Shown here: positions 38,762 to 53,542 of the stretch, piece after piece
Layout of the letters: the number at the start of each line of letters is the position of its first letter
Numbering within the stretch: the stretch's first letter is position 1
Assembly (NCBI GenBank): GCA_963070105.1
Contig: OY718808.1
Location: 7,484,898 to 7,548,897 of the forward strand
Length of the DNA: 64,000 nt
Origin: Litomosoides sigmodontis
Lineage: Eukaryota > Nematoda > Chromadorea > Rhabditida > Onchocercidae
Direction: 5' to 3'
Position numbers and translations under genes: made by a program
The notes under the pieces: generated by a model
What the model saw: the letters and a program-made list of their open reading frames with translations, nothing else
Told to the model about the DNA's origin: nothing
The model's database searches: none

Positions 38762-41700
38762 CTAACGAAACGCAGCTCTGCATAGGGGACACGTTGACTG
38801 GTTGCTTGAATCAAACCACTTATACTGCAAATAATAATCTAAACTGAAATTAGTGAGTGATATAACTTTAGCTACTATGAAACTATAACATGAATTTACA
38901 AACCGAATTTGATCTTTGAAATCAAGCGGTGTGGAAAACCTTACCCACTAACTACTCTTTGAAGTTTCTCGAAATTATTATAAGGGCCCATACTTTAATT
39001 TAATAGTCCGAATGGTACGAAATATTGAAATCAATATCACATGTTGCTTATGGTAGCATAAATTGGTCACCTTTTTTCGTTATGAATGTGTGCTCTTCCA
39101 TCTAGTTTTAATAGTTACGATTCTCAACAAACTGACAGCGCTACTTCCACATGGCTTCGTCTTGAAATATTAGATAAACATATAAATTAGATTTGACGAA
39201 CTTACAAGGCAATCAGAATGGAATCGCTTTTTGCACTGTTTGCACCGTACCCGTGGTAACTGATAGGTTCTTGAATGAACAGTCATCATACAAATGGTAC
39301 AATCTTCTGCACCTTCCATGTGTTTCTCGATGTTACCTGCCCACATTAGTACTGCATCCACAATGGAACCATTCTGCAACAGCGGCAGTATATGAAGCAA
39401 CATAAATTATCACAATGTGAATAGAAATCTGATTTTGCAAAGCAATTTTAATAAAAAAAAAAAACTTTTAATAAATGCATACACAAAGCTTTAAAGGACT
39501 TCAACAGCAGTTCTGCAATAGTGCAAGAACTAACAAATAAAATGTTTTGGAATCGATAATATTAAAATTCGGAAGAATCAATTTACTGAAGGAATAATAT
39601 TGTCGTTAAACAAAGTTCATAATATAAAAAACATAATACCTGATGGGTGAGAAACATAGTGAGCTGTAAAAGCCATTTCCTTCTTGTTTCCCGACTTACG
39701 ATGGTTCTTTCATCATGGATTAAGGGGACACTGAGTGGATAATCTACGGGATATTCTATTGTGAGGGTCATAGTCGAGTCTTCCAAGTCGTATTCTGCCA
39801 CAATTTGTCGAGCTACTCGAAACAACCGAACCTGTAAAGGCTAGCACTTGTAATCTTTACAATCGATTAAGCACCTGTGATCTTTACAACGTGATACTTA
39901 TTGAGTTCTTAATTGATAAGGAGTGATAGAACGCATAAACTTGCATTTTAAGAACCATTGTCTATGTTCCACGATGCTCTACGACTTTTCAACTTTAAGT
40001 GGTAAAACTTATCGATAAAAAACATGAAAAAAATGAGACTTTATTAGGTATCACACAAAATTCTCAAATCTTAATTTCAAGCCTAGAAATTCCATCCTCT
40101 TTAAGTTGCAATAAACTAAAAACATTGGAGAAATTCTATGATAAAAAGAGCTATCATGACCTTTAATTTTCTCGGCATTTTACGAGATGAAAATTGATCG
40201 CATTCTGTTTTCCAAATCACTGGAGTGATTGATTTAGTGACAAACCTAAAAAGCAATAACCCATACTGCTCAAGAAATCTCAACAAAGATAATAAAAAAA
40301 CAGATAAAGGAAAAAAAACGAACGATTTACAAATAGCAGCAGCAGCACGAGGCAGTTTTATATACCATTGACGCATTACTGCTGGCAGTATGGCGCAAGT
40401 GTTGTAGAATAACCGAAAAGCGTATCGTGGAAGCAGTGATTTTATTTGATTCCAATAATCTAAAGTGAATCTGTATTTACTGTGCAACCCCCACTTTTTG
40501 TGCAGCAGTCAACCTACTAAGTATTCTATGCGAAACAAAATCAGTAACGATCGGGTTTGTACTTCACATCTTCAGAATTACCACTTCAGCTCAACCTTTG
40601 CTAATGATAATAAAATATTACGCGTTATCAAGACCTCAAAACCAGCAAAATAAACAAAATGTTACAAAATTTCTTTACTAAACTTCACTGTTACATCTTC
40701 CATCCATTTCTCTCCTCAAAAAAAAAAAGCTCCCAAGGTTTTTTCTTCAGAGTAATAATAAACTACCTTCTTTGGTAATATCAGTAACTTCCACAAAGAC
40801 GTTCACACCTGCAAAGGAATACATCACCTGTCGTTTCAAGCAATCATTTCAATACACATACATCTTTTTAATTAATCCGCTATGCGTAGGACAAAAGAAT
40901 AATCTTCTATTTTCTAATTAGCAAAAAAAAGTGATGGAAAAAACTTGCATAAATGAGAATCCGGAAGAAGGCTAAACAGTTGAGGAATAATTTGATCGAT
41001 ATATGCACTCATAGCACTACAATACATTACTCTTTCGAGCGGTTCAAATAATATCAACGAACTGATAAAAGCATCCCAAACAAGCAACTTCGGTGATAAA
41101 GTGCAACTGTTTATCGTAGCACCATCCAAAATTCGAGTAAGGGGTAGAGGCAAGCGTTTTTGATAACTAGAAGGAAGTTTTTCATCTCCCACATCACTTT
41201 CTTCGTTACGCATATTTTGTATCTTCAACATATCCTTCGTAATTCTGCAAATGGGTAAGAAAACTAACCATGATGCAGAGTTTGTGAATGGAATCAAAAC
41301 CGCGAAAACAGGAAGTACTATTATTTTCCTATTACCGATACTTTCATGGAGTTAACTTTCAATTTATAGGTTACGTGAAAAACTTCTATATATACGTGAA
41401 GAATTTCAAAACAATCTTGAATAAATGTTAAGTGTAGTGTGAAAAAAAATCTCATATTTCACGTAAAATCATCGGAAATTCATAGTCTTCCTGGATCAGA
41501 ATATGAACTTACAACTTCAGTAGTTTCAGCGCAGCAATTTGTACGTCAGGGAAAGGGGAGTTAATTAGCGCATGTAAATGCATCATAACTGACTGCAGAT
41601 GTCCATCATAGCTGGAATTGGTAATGTTGTTATCATACTCAACAGGAATTACTAATTTTTTAGCAAATTGTTTCCAGCCCCTTCAAATCAATAGCATCAT

Positions 41701-44700
41701 GGTAATCAATTGCTAATAAAACCAGTTCACATTTCTGAGATTTCGTTTATAGAAAATATAGCTTCGTATGTGCCTCCTATTCTTACTTGAGGAGATCCAA
41801 TTCAACATCGAAAACAGGTGGCAACGAGACAGTTAGAATAGATTCCTCCGTTATGTAGCTTGCTGATAAGCAAAGAGCATTCTGAATGGCTTTCGAATGA
41901 GAAATTTCCTCGTTCGAAGTCAGTCCCAAGAACCATGTGAGCAATACATTTTGCGCAGTAGGACAGAAGAAGTCTAACCAATCCTGCATTTAAACCAAGT
42001 TAAATTTCAGAGAACAATTCAGTTAAAAATTAAGCCCAATAAATTTTCATAAAATTTAATTTCTCACATAGCGATAGAAGAACAATATAAACCTGTCTGA
42101 AAGATGCTAGTTCGATATCATCTTTAGTGTTATCAATCATAAGAGCACATCGATTAAATAATCTAATAGATATGCCGCTGAACAATTTATAAGATCGTGA
42201 TTTACACTGCTTCCAAAGAACATTAGCACTCTAAAATTATGAAAGTGTAAATAAAGATATATTAAAAAAACTCTAAACTTCACTAAAATCAAAATATTAG
42301 AAGTTCTACATTGAAATTATTTCACCGGAAATATTATATTCCAGGTTTCCCTCAGTTCTACATTGAAATAATATATCTTTAGAAGAAGTTATGGTGCCCT
42401 GTCAAAAAATAAATGTCACTCGATATATTTGTTTCCTTGATATAATTGCTACTAAACTTTGATTAACGAACGCTTGAATTTCTAGTACTGAGAGTAGAAT
42501 ATGCTTATTAGCAAACAACAGTGTCCTTTAACTCGTCAAAAAATATCTTGGTTTAAAAGAAAATTTATATCACACATACCTCAAGTGACGTAACTAACGC
42601 ACAGCATAAAAAATCCCGCATAGAAGTATCCATTTGTTGAAGATATAGACAGCAATTTGTTAAAAAACGAAGTAGGGCGCAGTTGAATATGTTCCGTTCT
42701 TCTTCTTCTTCCTCGCAGCTGTGTTAAAAGAATGATATCCCACAGAAAAATTTTATAGCTGTTTAGGTAACTTATTAATTACAGTGTAAGGAGGGATGAA
42801 TATACAGTTCTACGATAGCACATTTCATTTAACAATTACAGCATGCTATATATTCCGGGGTTGAAGAAGTGCATTTTAAACAATGCACAGCGTGTTTAGT
42901 CCTGCAGTTTAATTTGTTATAATTTGCAACAACAAAGCAAAAATAACTGAAGTACAGTAAGTGCATCTTTTCCAAAAATAAAAACAATCTAACATTCACC
43001 TATAAGTAAACACATATTCCTCAAGCGTAGAGCGTCCCTCTGCCATAAATTGAGTAAGCACTTGTAGCGGATTTATTAAATCTTTCAAATAGGATGCCAT
43101 TTCAAAACGGTTTGTCCAGTACTTCATAGAAACACAAGGATCACGATAATCGTCACATACTTTTTTCACATCTGAAAAGATTTACAAATCAAATTTGAAA
43201 AAATCTCTCCCTAAAGTTTTAAATTTCGAAATACCTTCCACATTTTTTCTGCATAGCTTTATAAAATCTTTTAATAACTGTATATTGCGAGAACAAAAGC
43301 TAACTAACAGAAGTATAGAATGTGATGTTTTGATCAAAAGATAAACCTTCGAAGCAAAGAGCTGCGGAACAAAATTCAACCCCACAGGAATTCAAGTCCT
43401 TTATAGAAACTCGAGACAATGCCTCATCCTTTTTCAAGCATAACCGGCTTGCTATAAAGCGCAGTGCAAGGAATAAGCATAACGATTCATTTCCTTCGGC
43501 AATTAGTGAAATACATTCAGAAAACATGTTTTCCATAAGCTTTTCATTTCCCTGGAAAAATATAAATAGTTAGGGTCAGCACATCTGAATCCATTTCTCA
43601 CAATATTCTTTTACAGTGCTCCAACCATCACATTAATAAAATAAAGTGTCCGAGTAATCTATTGTGCAGATAAAAGGATCACAAAAACGAAGAAAAAAAC
43701 GAACCAAAATCAAACTGTTGACCAAATTATTTAAGTTTGTCTTTATGTCAATGAGACACTCGTTGCACATTGTATTTATGGATGCTAATAGTGATACAGT
43801 AACAGAATAAACCAAGCTCAACACACAGTATTCCATATGTTTCTCAAGCGCTGTGCCGAAATATCTCATTATAAATATAGCATAACTGAGATGAGGTAGC
43901 AATGTGAAACTGTCGTCTACATTCGCGCTCAACAGCGATTTAACTATTGGTAAAGCAAGACATTCCCGTGCATCCATTATTTCTAAGCCATACTGCAAAG
44001 ATTTGCACAGTCATTTAAAGTCAATTGAAGTTGGCAAATTATGGTCAGCAAGACGATCTTGGTAACTTCTCACGGATCCTACATTGGTGCTGCATTTTGA
44101 ACAAATGGTATATCTCCAGCAGTAGAAAGAAACCTGTTGGTTAATAGTAAAATAAGTTATTCCTAGTATTCCGAAGGCCTGCATTAATATTGCAATTGAA
44201 ATTTAAGAAATAAAATTTGAAGGAGAAGCATTGACAATGCTTAAACTGTTCAAATACTGCTTTTTAAAAATGGAACCTTTCAGAATACTTTTTAGAATAA
44301 TTTGAAAACATAAACAAGTGGAATCCTTTTAGTTTTTCCATCAGCATTATATATTACATATTACCATTATTATTGCTGGTGAATACCTTTTCATCTAAAG
44401 CGGATAACTGCTTAGCCAAATCGATAGAGTTCATAATAAAATAAGTTGCAGATGACGATGGCAATGAAGTAGCGAATGCTGTCGCAATTTCAATACCAGA
44501 GCAACTGAAAAAGTGATAGTTCAAGAATGCAAAATCAATGGTAGAAGAACATGACAAAGTTTTCGGGTGCTGCTGCATTGAATTTTTTCAATATTTAGCA
44601 CTGTAAAAGAATATATCTCAGCTTGATAACAGGAGAATTTTCAAATTTCGACATAAAAATTCAAATTCTATATATTAAAAACCTTTCCTAACCCTACTTT

Positions 44701-47700
44701 TGCAGGGAAGGCTTAATATATAATGAAATAGAAATTCTCATTTGACATGCAACAGTTCCATTGAACAATCGCAAAACATACTCAAGCTGAGATAGGGTCG
44801 TCGATCTAACTCTGTTAATAATAACTTGTGCTACTGATTTCATATCCACATCAGACAAAACCATTAGCTCAACTGCTTCGTTTATAACGTCTGAAAGTTC
44901 GTCGAACTAAAATTGCTTGTGATCGTTCAGCTATGAATCAGTAGTTGAATTCTTAAGCAACAGAACAAAAATAAATGCCTTTAAAAAGCTGGAAGAAAAT
45001 TTTCTAATCTCACACTGCTTCTGTTGACTCAAATTTATCTTTATTTAATGCTTTAGTGAGGAAAATACGATGGAATGTAATTCGCCATATGCTACTCAAA
45101 CAATCAGATTGAAGAGCAACCTAAGGATAGTTCTTCTATCTCGAAAAATTGTCCAACAATGAGATCAACGAGTTTGTTCCGCAAATCTTCAGAAATCTAC
45201 AATATTTTCGATTAATAAAATACTCCTCACGAGAGTGGAATTCACTTGTACTGGTAGGTATTTAATCATTATTAGTGAGATTATTCTTCCACTTTCATCA
45301 CTTCATATTTCAATGCAAAGTAGTGATTTAAATTCATGGAATAAAAGGATGTGAAGAAATAATTCTTATACCTCTCGTCCTCGCTTATTTAAAACTGCTG
45401 TAAGCAGTTGTTGGTGTATCTGATAACCATTTTCTTCCAAAATCTAAACATCAAATTTACATTCATAATTCGTTTCACGACAGTTACTAATCATAGATGT
45501 TTATAATCAGATTTTGATCCGGTAATCTCCATTTATCCATTTATGAACATCGCCAAACTTTTTTATATCTGCCTTTATCTTTCCCTTTCGATACCTACTC
45601 ACCGGAAAGCATTATCTCAGTAGAATTAATTTCACTAGTCATGCAAAACAGAAAACTTTGATAATATCGTGGCATTAAAACTTGAATTAGCTATTCGTAT
45701 ATGGGTTAAATCTCTTCACATTTTGAGGAATATTAAACCATTTACTATTTTACCTGCTGCAAAGCGGTTTGAAAATGTGGAAACGACGTAGCCATATCCA
45801 TAAGAATCTCCCAACGCTTTAGATCTGCTTGACGGACACAAAATCGCATAGCTCTGATAAGCAATAGGTCATTATCGATGAAATGCGTTGCAGAACACCC
45901 ATCCTTACCCAGTAACGCAAAAGCAACCAGAAATCGTATAGATGATAACTCATCATCAACCTACAACAATTGGCAACCCACAGTAATCTCTCTACTTAAA
46001 AAAACAAAATACCTTCCGAAATGTATGCATCTGAAATTTACATAGACAATTTAGAAATCCGAGCTTTATTATATTATACGTGAACTGTTAATTTTAAATA
46101 TCAAACACCGTAATTTTTCCGAAACAGTAGTTCCGACAAAACTGCAGCAAGGATTCCGGCTAAATCACGTATGATTTAGCCGGAATCCTTGCTACAGTTA
46201 TAATTCTTTTAGCACTAGCCATTTAACAAAATCAAACCAAAAGGTTGCGTAGTTGCATGGAAAATTTCTCTCCCCAATAAATCCTTATTGTTCAAAGGAA
46301 AGAATGCGTGGACCATAAAACTAGGAAGAGAATCTGAATGAACTCTCGTCATATTTTCAGTAAAACATTTTTAAACGTGATACCTTATAAAACTGGGTTA
46401 TTTGCTTGTCAAACTTTACAGCGAGTTTAATCAGTAACATTAACATGAGCAGCGCAGTATCTTCGACACCGTCCCAATCAATTTTGCTGGCAATGGCCTG
46501 GCAGATATCAATTTGAGAAGTGATGAGTTGCAGTACATCATCATCACATTTTTCCACCACATCATATATCAATTTCTGGCTGGCGTGCGCATGTCTCAAT
46601 AACTGCACAATGAAATCTGACCAAACTGGTTCCACTTTATCACAAAATATCTCTTCAATTATTGAGTCCGTAGCTGGAAGCTGGAATGCAGAATATAGAC
46701 TATTAACAACTGCGTATCCTTCTTTTTTTAATTATCTAAAAGAGTACTTGCAAAATGCATGTATTTCAGTTGAGAGCTATAAAGCAAAAAATACTTCATC
46801 CAAAAGACGCTTCTGAATCTCGCGACGCAGTCGATATGCAGTCTCCGAATTTTTGAACCATTTATTGAAAATATTTTCTGGAAAATCTGCCATTTTTTTG
46901 ACTAATGATCTGTCATTCCATTTCGGTGCGCAGTTCATCGCAATCCATATCTAAATTTTCGTATTAAGTAACACTCCAACCCACTAAAATGAAGTAATTT
47001 AAACGTAGTAAAAAAAAACCTTTTCAATAAATTCATCCATAACATCATCCAAATCATTCTCACACCGATTCATCACCCACCAAATCCCAAATTCAGTGAA
47101 TTCGATAAAAGTATTAACCCAAGCAACACTCGGAAATGACACATTTGAAGACATCCTGAAAGCATAATTCAGCTGCCAATACTTTGTTTCATAAAACCAC
47201 TATATGCGTCTCACATGCTTTTTCTGCTAATGTCAATTATTAAAAAAAAACATACCTAGTATGACTAAATCATGAATAGGTCTAAAAACAATTACCCGTC
47301 GAAAAAAGCATTCATCATTTTTCCCAACAGCTCTCGACCTTCAGCCACCGTTTTTTTTTCAAACACAGCTTTTATTACAGGTACTACCATAATTGAAATG
47401 TGGTTCCAGAACCTATAAGAATGATTACAGTAACAAAAAACAACGTGCATAATTACCCCTCTTATCTAAATAAATAAGATGTCCAATCACCCATCATTTT
47501 CTAGAATTTACCAACAATTTGCCTTTTATGTTCTCCAAGTTTTATAAATAATGTGTCATAAATATTTTATTTCATAAACTGCATTTTGCAATTAAGTATC
47601 ACAAAACATGATATGACAGTACGATATACTCTTTTGTCAATAATATTATAGCAATTGATATCTTCAATATCCCTCACATCTCACTGGTAATGTTAAATCC

Positions 47701-49969
47701 TATGATATACCAAGCACTTACTTTTTCTTTCGGCTTATCAACGATATGACACGACGTACCACTAAGTTATCAACATCCAATACACGAAAAAGTACATTTG
47801 CTTTGGCCATTTCGAGGATGAAAACAGCAGACGAGCGACCGACATTTCTGTCATCATTGTCCAGATTGCTCAATGCTGCGTTCGGTACAGCACTTCTTAG
47901 TAATGCCTCCCACCCATTAGGTAATGTTCTTATGCGATTTGCTAAGATCATTGTGGCGCTAACAACCTGCAGCATTCATCAGCATGAAACCATTTGTTGT
48001 AACAGGTCCATATCTGCTTTTAAAGAGAGGAAAACAACAAAAATAGCAAGGAAGTTACAAATTAAAAGCTATAATATAATGTATAAGAAAGACAGGAAAT
48101 AATAGCAAATTACAAATAAATGCTCAATCGTACGCGCGAAGTGAATCCAATACAAGACAAGTATGAACGGCATAAGAATATGTAAAAGATTAAATTGTTT
48201 CAAGTATGAAGAACCTGAGCAGATGATGACAGTAGTCGTCTGTGTACTGGATCACTAAAAAATTCAAGTATGCTATTGCGCTGTTCCTCGCTCAGGGGTA
48301 GCGCACAAACCCAATGAAGACACTGCAAACTTTGTGATGCGAGCCTCACAAAGCGCTCTTCTTCAATTTCCTCTCCTTCAAATCTACAATAAATAAACTT
48401 CGAAATCTGGTTGCAAAAAAATAAAGAGATTTAAAACAATTTTTGGAGAACATCTTCCTTCGAGAAACAAAATCCGCCAAAACAATTCATTTTTGAACTC
48501 GATCCGGCTAATATATGATATAACAAAAACTATTTGTAGCTGAAAACAAAAATCAGTATAATAATAAACTGTACCTAGTCAACAGCGGATGTTTGCCACT
48601 AACAAATTCAAGGGCTATTCCACATACTTGTTCCTTGAACTTTTCTACAATAATATCATACTTGCCATCAGGAAAGCAACTAACTAGCATGTTTTTCGAT
48701 TCGCTAGACACTTGAGAATAACTATCGTGCATCATTAACATTACATAAGGCAAAACCTACAAATATGCATTTCTATTTTGGCGAGACCATTGTTCCATAA
48801 AAAAGTATGAAACATCAAATTCGAATAATTTGAATATGTATCACTAATACCGGCTAATATTTGATATAACAAACGATGATTCTAATTTTTTTAAAAAGAA
48901 AAGTAAATAAAGACTCCAATGTAAAGTAAGGAAATGATAACTCTTTGGAAGTCATCTGCACTTTACTCAAACCGAGAACAATTTAAAAATAAAGGCAACT
49001 GGTTTTGAAAATTTCGGTATGTAAAATGAATTACGAACATTTTTTAGCAATGTGTATTAACTAATTTGTGCTTCCAACGAACAAGACCGAAACTGGATAG
49101 TTGGAATATCGCATCATTTCTAATCATTAGTAAGAAACACCGCCATTGAAAGCATTAACCTTTTTTAAATAAGATTCGCAGCTTTTTTGCAACTTTTTGG
49201 TATAGTCGCCCAAAACACGGATTACATTTGATCTTACTGTTGCTGTTGTATCAAGAGCGAGCCTGGGAAATAAGGCAACAAAATGTTTGAAACTTTTCCG
49301 GACATCGTCGAATACCACTTCGTCAATTAGTCGCCTCAGTTCTTTGAGTCCCTAAGAAAACCGGTTAACAATAAGAAAATGGTCGCATGATCTGGACCCT
49401 TATAACTTGTCACCTAAATCTAATAGTGACAAAAACACGGCATAATTATATCACTGCTAATTTGCAGCAACAATGTCAAATCTATTGACGGTCATATAAA
49501 AAAAACCACACCAACTTTAATTGATATGTATTTTTTTAGATTGGAAAATCTTCGACATCTGAAAAAATAAAATTAAGCAATCAACGGTTTAAAATATAAA
49601 TACAAAATGATAGGTACTTTTTCACGAGTTTGTGAATCTCTTTTTAAAGTTTTTCGTAGAGCGATTTGAATTTCAGCATTAAAAATGTCTTCATCCGTGT
49701 CATGATCCTCCAGTGAAGTTGATGTGAACGGTTCACAGTCACCAAATGTCACAATCTGTAGCTTGTGTCCGGAACTGGCCAGTAACTCTGCGGCATGGGC
49801 ACTGCTTGCTGTCTGCAAGACGTCACAGACTTTCAATTATCTCAATCTCCGCTTAATAGAATTATTTGCCTTGAAATTTGTCATATCTTTCTGCCTTCAA
49901 TCCTGCGTTATTGCAGTTGGAAAGGTGACTCACCTGAGCATTTCCTTTTCGACGTTGACGTTTACTCAT
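38762..49969 (-). CDS. LTN1: Listerin, E3 ubiquitin ligase of ribosome quality control
   Basis: I read 29 exons in phase: 49934-49969, 49618-49812, 49160-49351, 48575-48756, 48215-48383, 47722-47966, 47296-47412, 47020-47155, 46795-46950, 46384-46680, 45754-45960, 45372-45443, 45170-45196, 45016-45120, 44782-44906, 44387-44504, 43705-43992, 43347-43551, 43000-43171, 42580-42718, 42093-42230, 41787-41983, 41513-41680, 40945-41244, 40324-40470, 40161-40245, 39640-39831, 39206-39373, 38762-38824. The product is about 1546 residues, near yeast Ltn1 (1562). The N terminus has SSAHAAELL; the middle is HEAT-like helices; the C terminus is an RWD-type region (LTIEYPVDYPLSVPLI) and a RING with CTICMM, CKQC, FHSDC and CPLC. 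It ubiquitinates nascent chains on stalled 60S subunits. The end of the 45196 exon and of 43992 (43705 chosen) are the least certain points. Confidence 0.94.
46140..46199. repeat. Near-perfect inverted repeat in an LTN1 intron
   Basis: Arms 46140-46167 and 46172-46199 are reverse complements over 28 bp with one mismatch, separated by four bases. The inner 21 bp (GCAAGGATTCCGGCTAAATCA) are perfect. It lies in the intron between the exons 45754-45960 and 46384-46680. Confidence 0.95.
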
Positions 49970-50875
49970 TATCCTGAAATAGAAATTAGCAAAAAACATG
50001 AATTAACATACAACTATTTCGCAGTACAACACTACAAAATACGCCACAGTAATGACCTGAAGACACCGATCTTCTTTCCATACCACATAACTCCATGAAT
50101 TACTTTTCCTAACTTACAAAAAAAAAAGAAAAGCAAAAATGTAATGATAGGAGAGACACATCTGCATGCGTTTTAGCGTGAAGAAAACAGGGAATAACGG
50201 CGTGAAGTACACTTGGTTCCGTGCTCCACGTGCAGCCCACTCTCTTGCTACCTTGCAAGTGAGCCGCTGTCGTCCACGTACAATAAAAGCACGATGCGTT
50301 GGAAAGTGTATCACTTATCTGATGTGATGTCAGCTTCCTTCGCTATCTCATTTACTAACTCAAATGCTTTCATGACCATTCCTATTCCATGGAATGTGTG
50401 CTACCCGTCCGGTATCCAGGCTTCTGGCACCCTATTCCCCACATTTTCTCCAGAAAAAAAATGTGCATTGCACGTATCGTTGTATGCAACAAACCGTGAA
50501 AGCGTGCTACCCGAGACTGTTTAATTATTAAAATTTCTGTTCATCGATGTTATTTTTATGCGTGCAATTTCTAAAAAATTTGCTTCCTCATCGGTTTTGA
50601 GTGATGTATATTTTGCGTATGAATATATGTGCATAACGCTTGTCGCGTGCGTAACTTTATGATGTGACACATAAATGGAAGCGAGCTTTGAATTGAGCTA
50701 GTGTAAAATTTCAATATACAAGTCATCTTACTCTACCCGCAACACTATCTGAACACTCATATACGAAGAAAACTGAATTCTTGTGAGTTGATCTTATGGA
50801 TAAAAATCTTTCAGATATATTTGATTTGTTTCCTCCTGCGAAATTAAATAGGCTTGTTTGCAAACGATAGAAGTG
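49970..50875. promoter_or_regulatory. Bidirectional promoter region LTN1/YIPF5
   Basis: The start codons of LTN1 (-) and YIPF5 (+) face away from each other across 906 bp. Both promoters must be here unless distant upstream exons exist. A 103-codon plus-strand frame at 50213-50524 has no domain I recognise and is not taken as a gene. Confidence 0.55.
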
Positions 50876-52764
<1,889 letters not shown>

Positions 52765-53542
52765 GGCGTATTGTTGCTGTACAATTCGATATTTGGAAAT
52801 GTTGTCCCTCTAATTTCGCATCGCAGTAATGTTATTCTCGTTCAGTTTAATAGGATATTTTGGTTATTTACCGCACGAATGACTACTTGAAGAGCATTCT
52901 TTATTTTACTGCAGATTGTTAGGATATTATTTAGATCCCAGTCATTTTGAGAGCTATGTTTTTTTTTTCTCCAACAAACACAAGAATATGAATAATAAGG
53001 ACGGTGTCTTTCATCTAGGTGTATGTCCATGTGTATGTATGTGTGTTTGAATGTGTCCTTTTTACACTATTAGATTGATGGACATTGGTACTACTATATA
53101 GCAACTGTATTTGATTGTATGAAGTCACTAGAGAGTGAACCTTTGTTGATTATTTTATATTTTAGCTTTTTGCCAGCCTGTTTTTAATTTGTTTTATTGA
53201 TGGAAAATACTTGTTATTGTAAATTACAATTTAATAAACATTGTTTTCACACCTTAATATCAAAAAATGTTGTGCTGTGTTCAACTGTATTTGAAGGAGT
53301 TAAAATACGTAATTTTTCTTAAGGTCATTTGAAGTGTGTGTTTTGGGGGGGGGGGGGGGGGGGGGGGGAGGGGGAGAGAGTTAGATGCATTAGGTGGATC
53401 TGTAACCACTTTTATGCCGTCTTTATGTCGATTTACCAGATAAGAAACCGTTGTAGATTACTATTTTAATCCGTTTTCTGCTGTTGCAGATTCACTGAGC
53501 AATATTTTTGATTTTAAGAAATACATAGTGAAAGAAAAATTG
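52765..53542. other. YIPF5 3' flank to PIH1D1 start, with a G24 run
   Basis: Contains the likely YIPF5 3' UTR and a 24-base run of G at 53345-53368 followed by a purine-only tract to about 53381. A splice acceptor at 53490 precedes the first PIH1D1 exon and could take a spliced leader. Confidence 0.6.
53345..53381. repeat. G24 homopolymer and purine tract
   Basis: Twenty-four consecutive G followed by A/G-only sequence (AGGGGGAGAGAG). Long G runs are rare in this A+T-rich sequence and can fold as G-quadruplexes. Confidence 0.9.

Noticed and set aside
40750..40806. Possible LTN1 exon (VNVFVEVTDITKE)
   Set aside because: Its phase is incompatible with the flanking exons, which join perfectly without it.
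50213..50524. 103-codon plus-strand frame between LTN1 and YIPF5
   Set aside because: No homology recognised, lies in the divergent promoter interval, no exon signals linking it to YIPF5.
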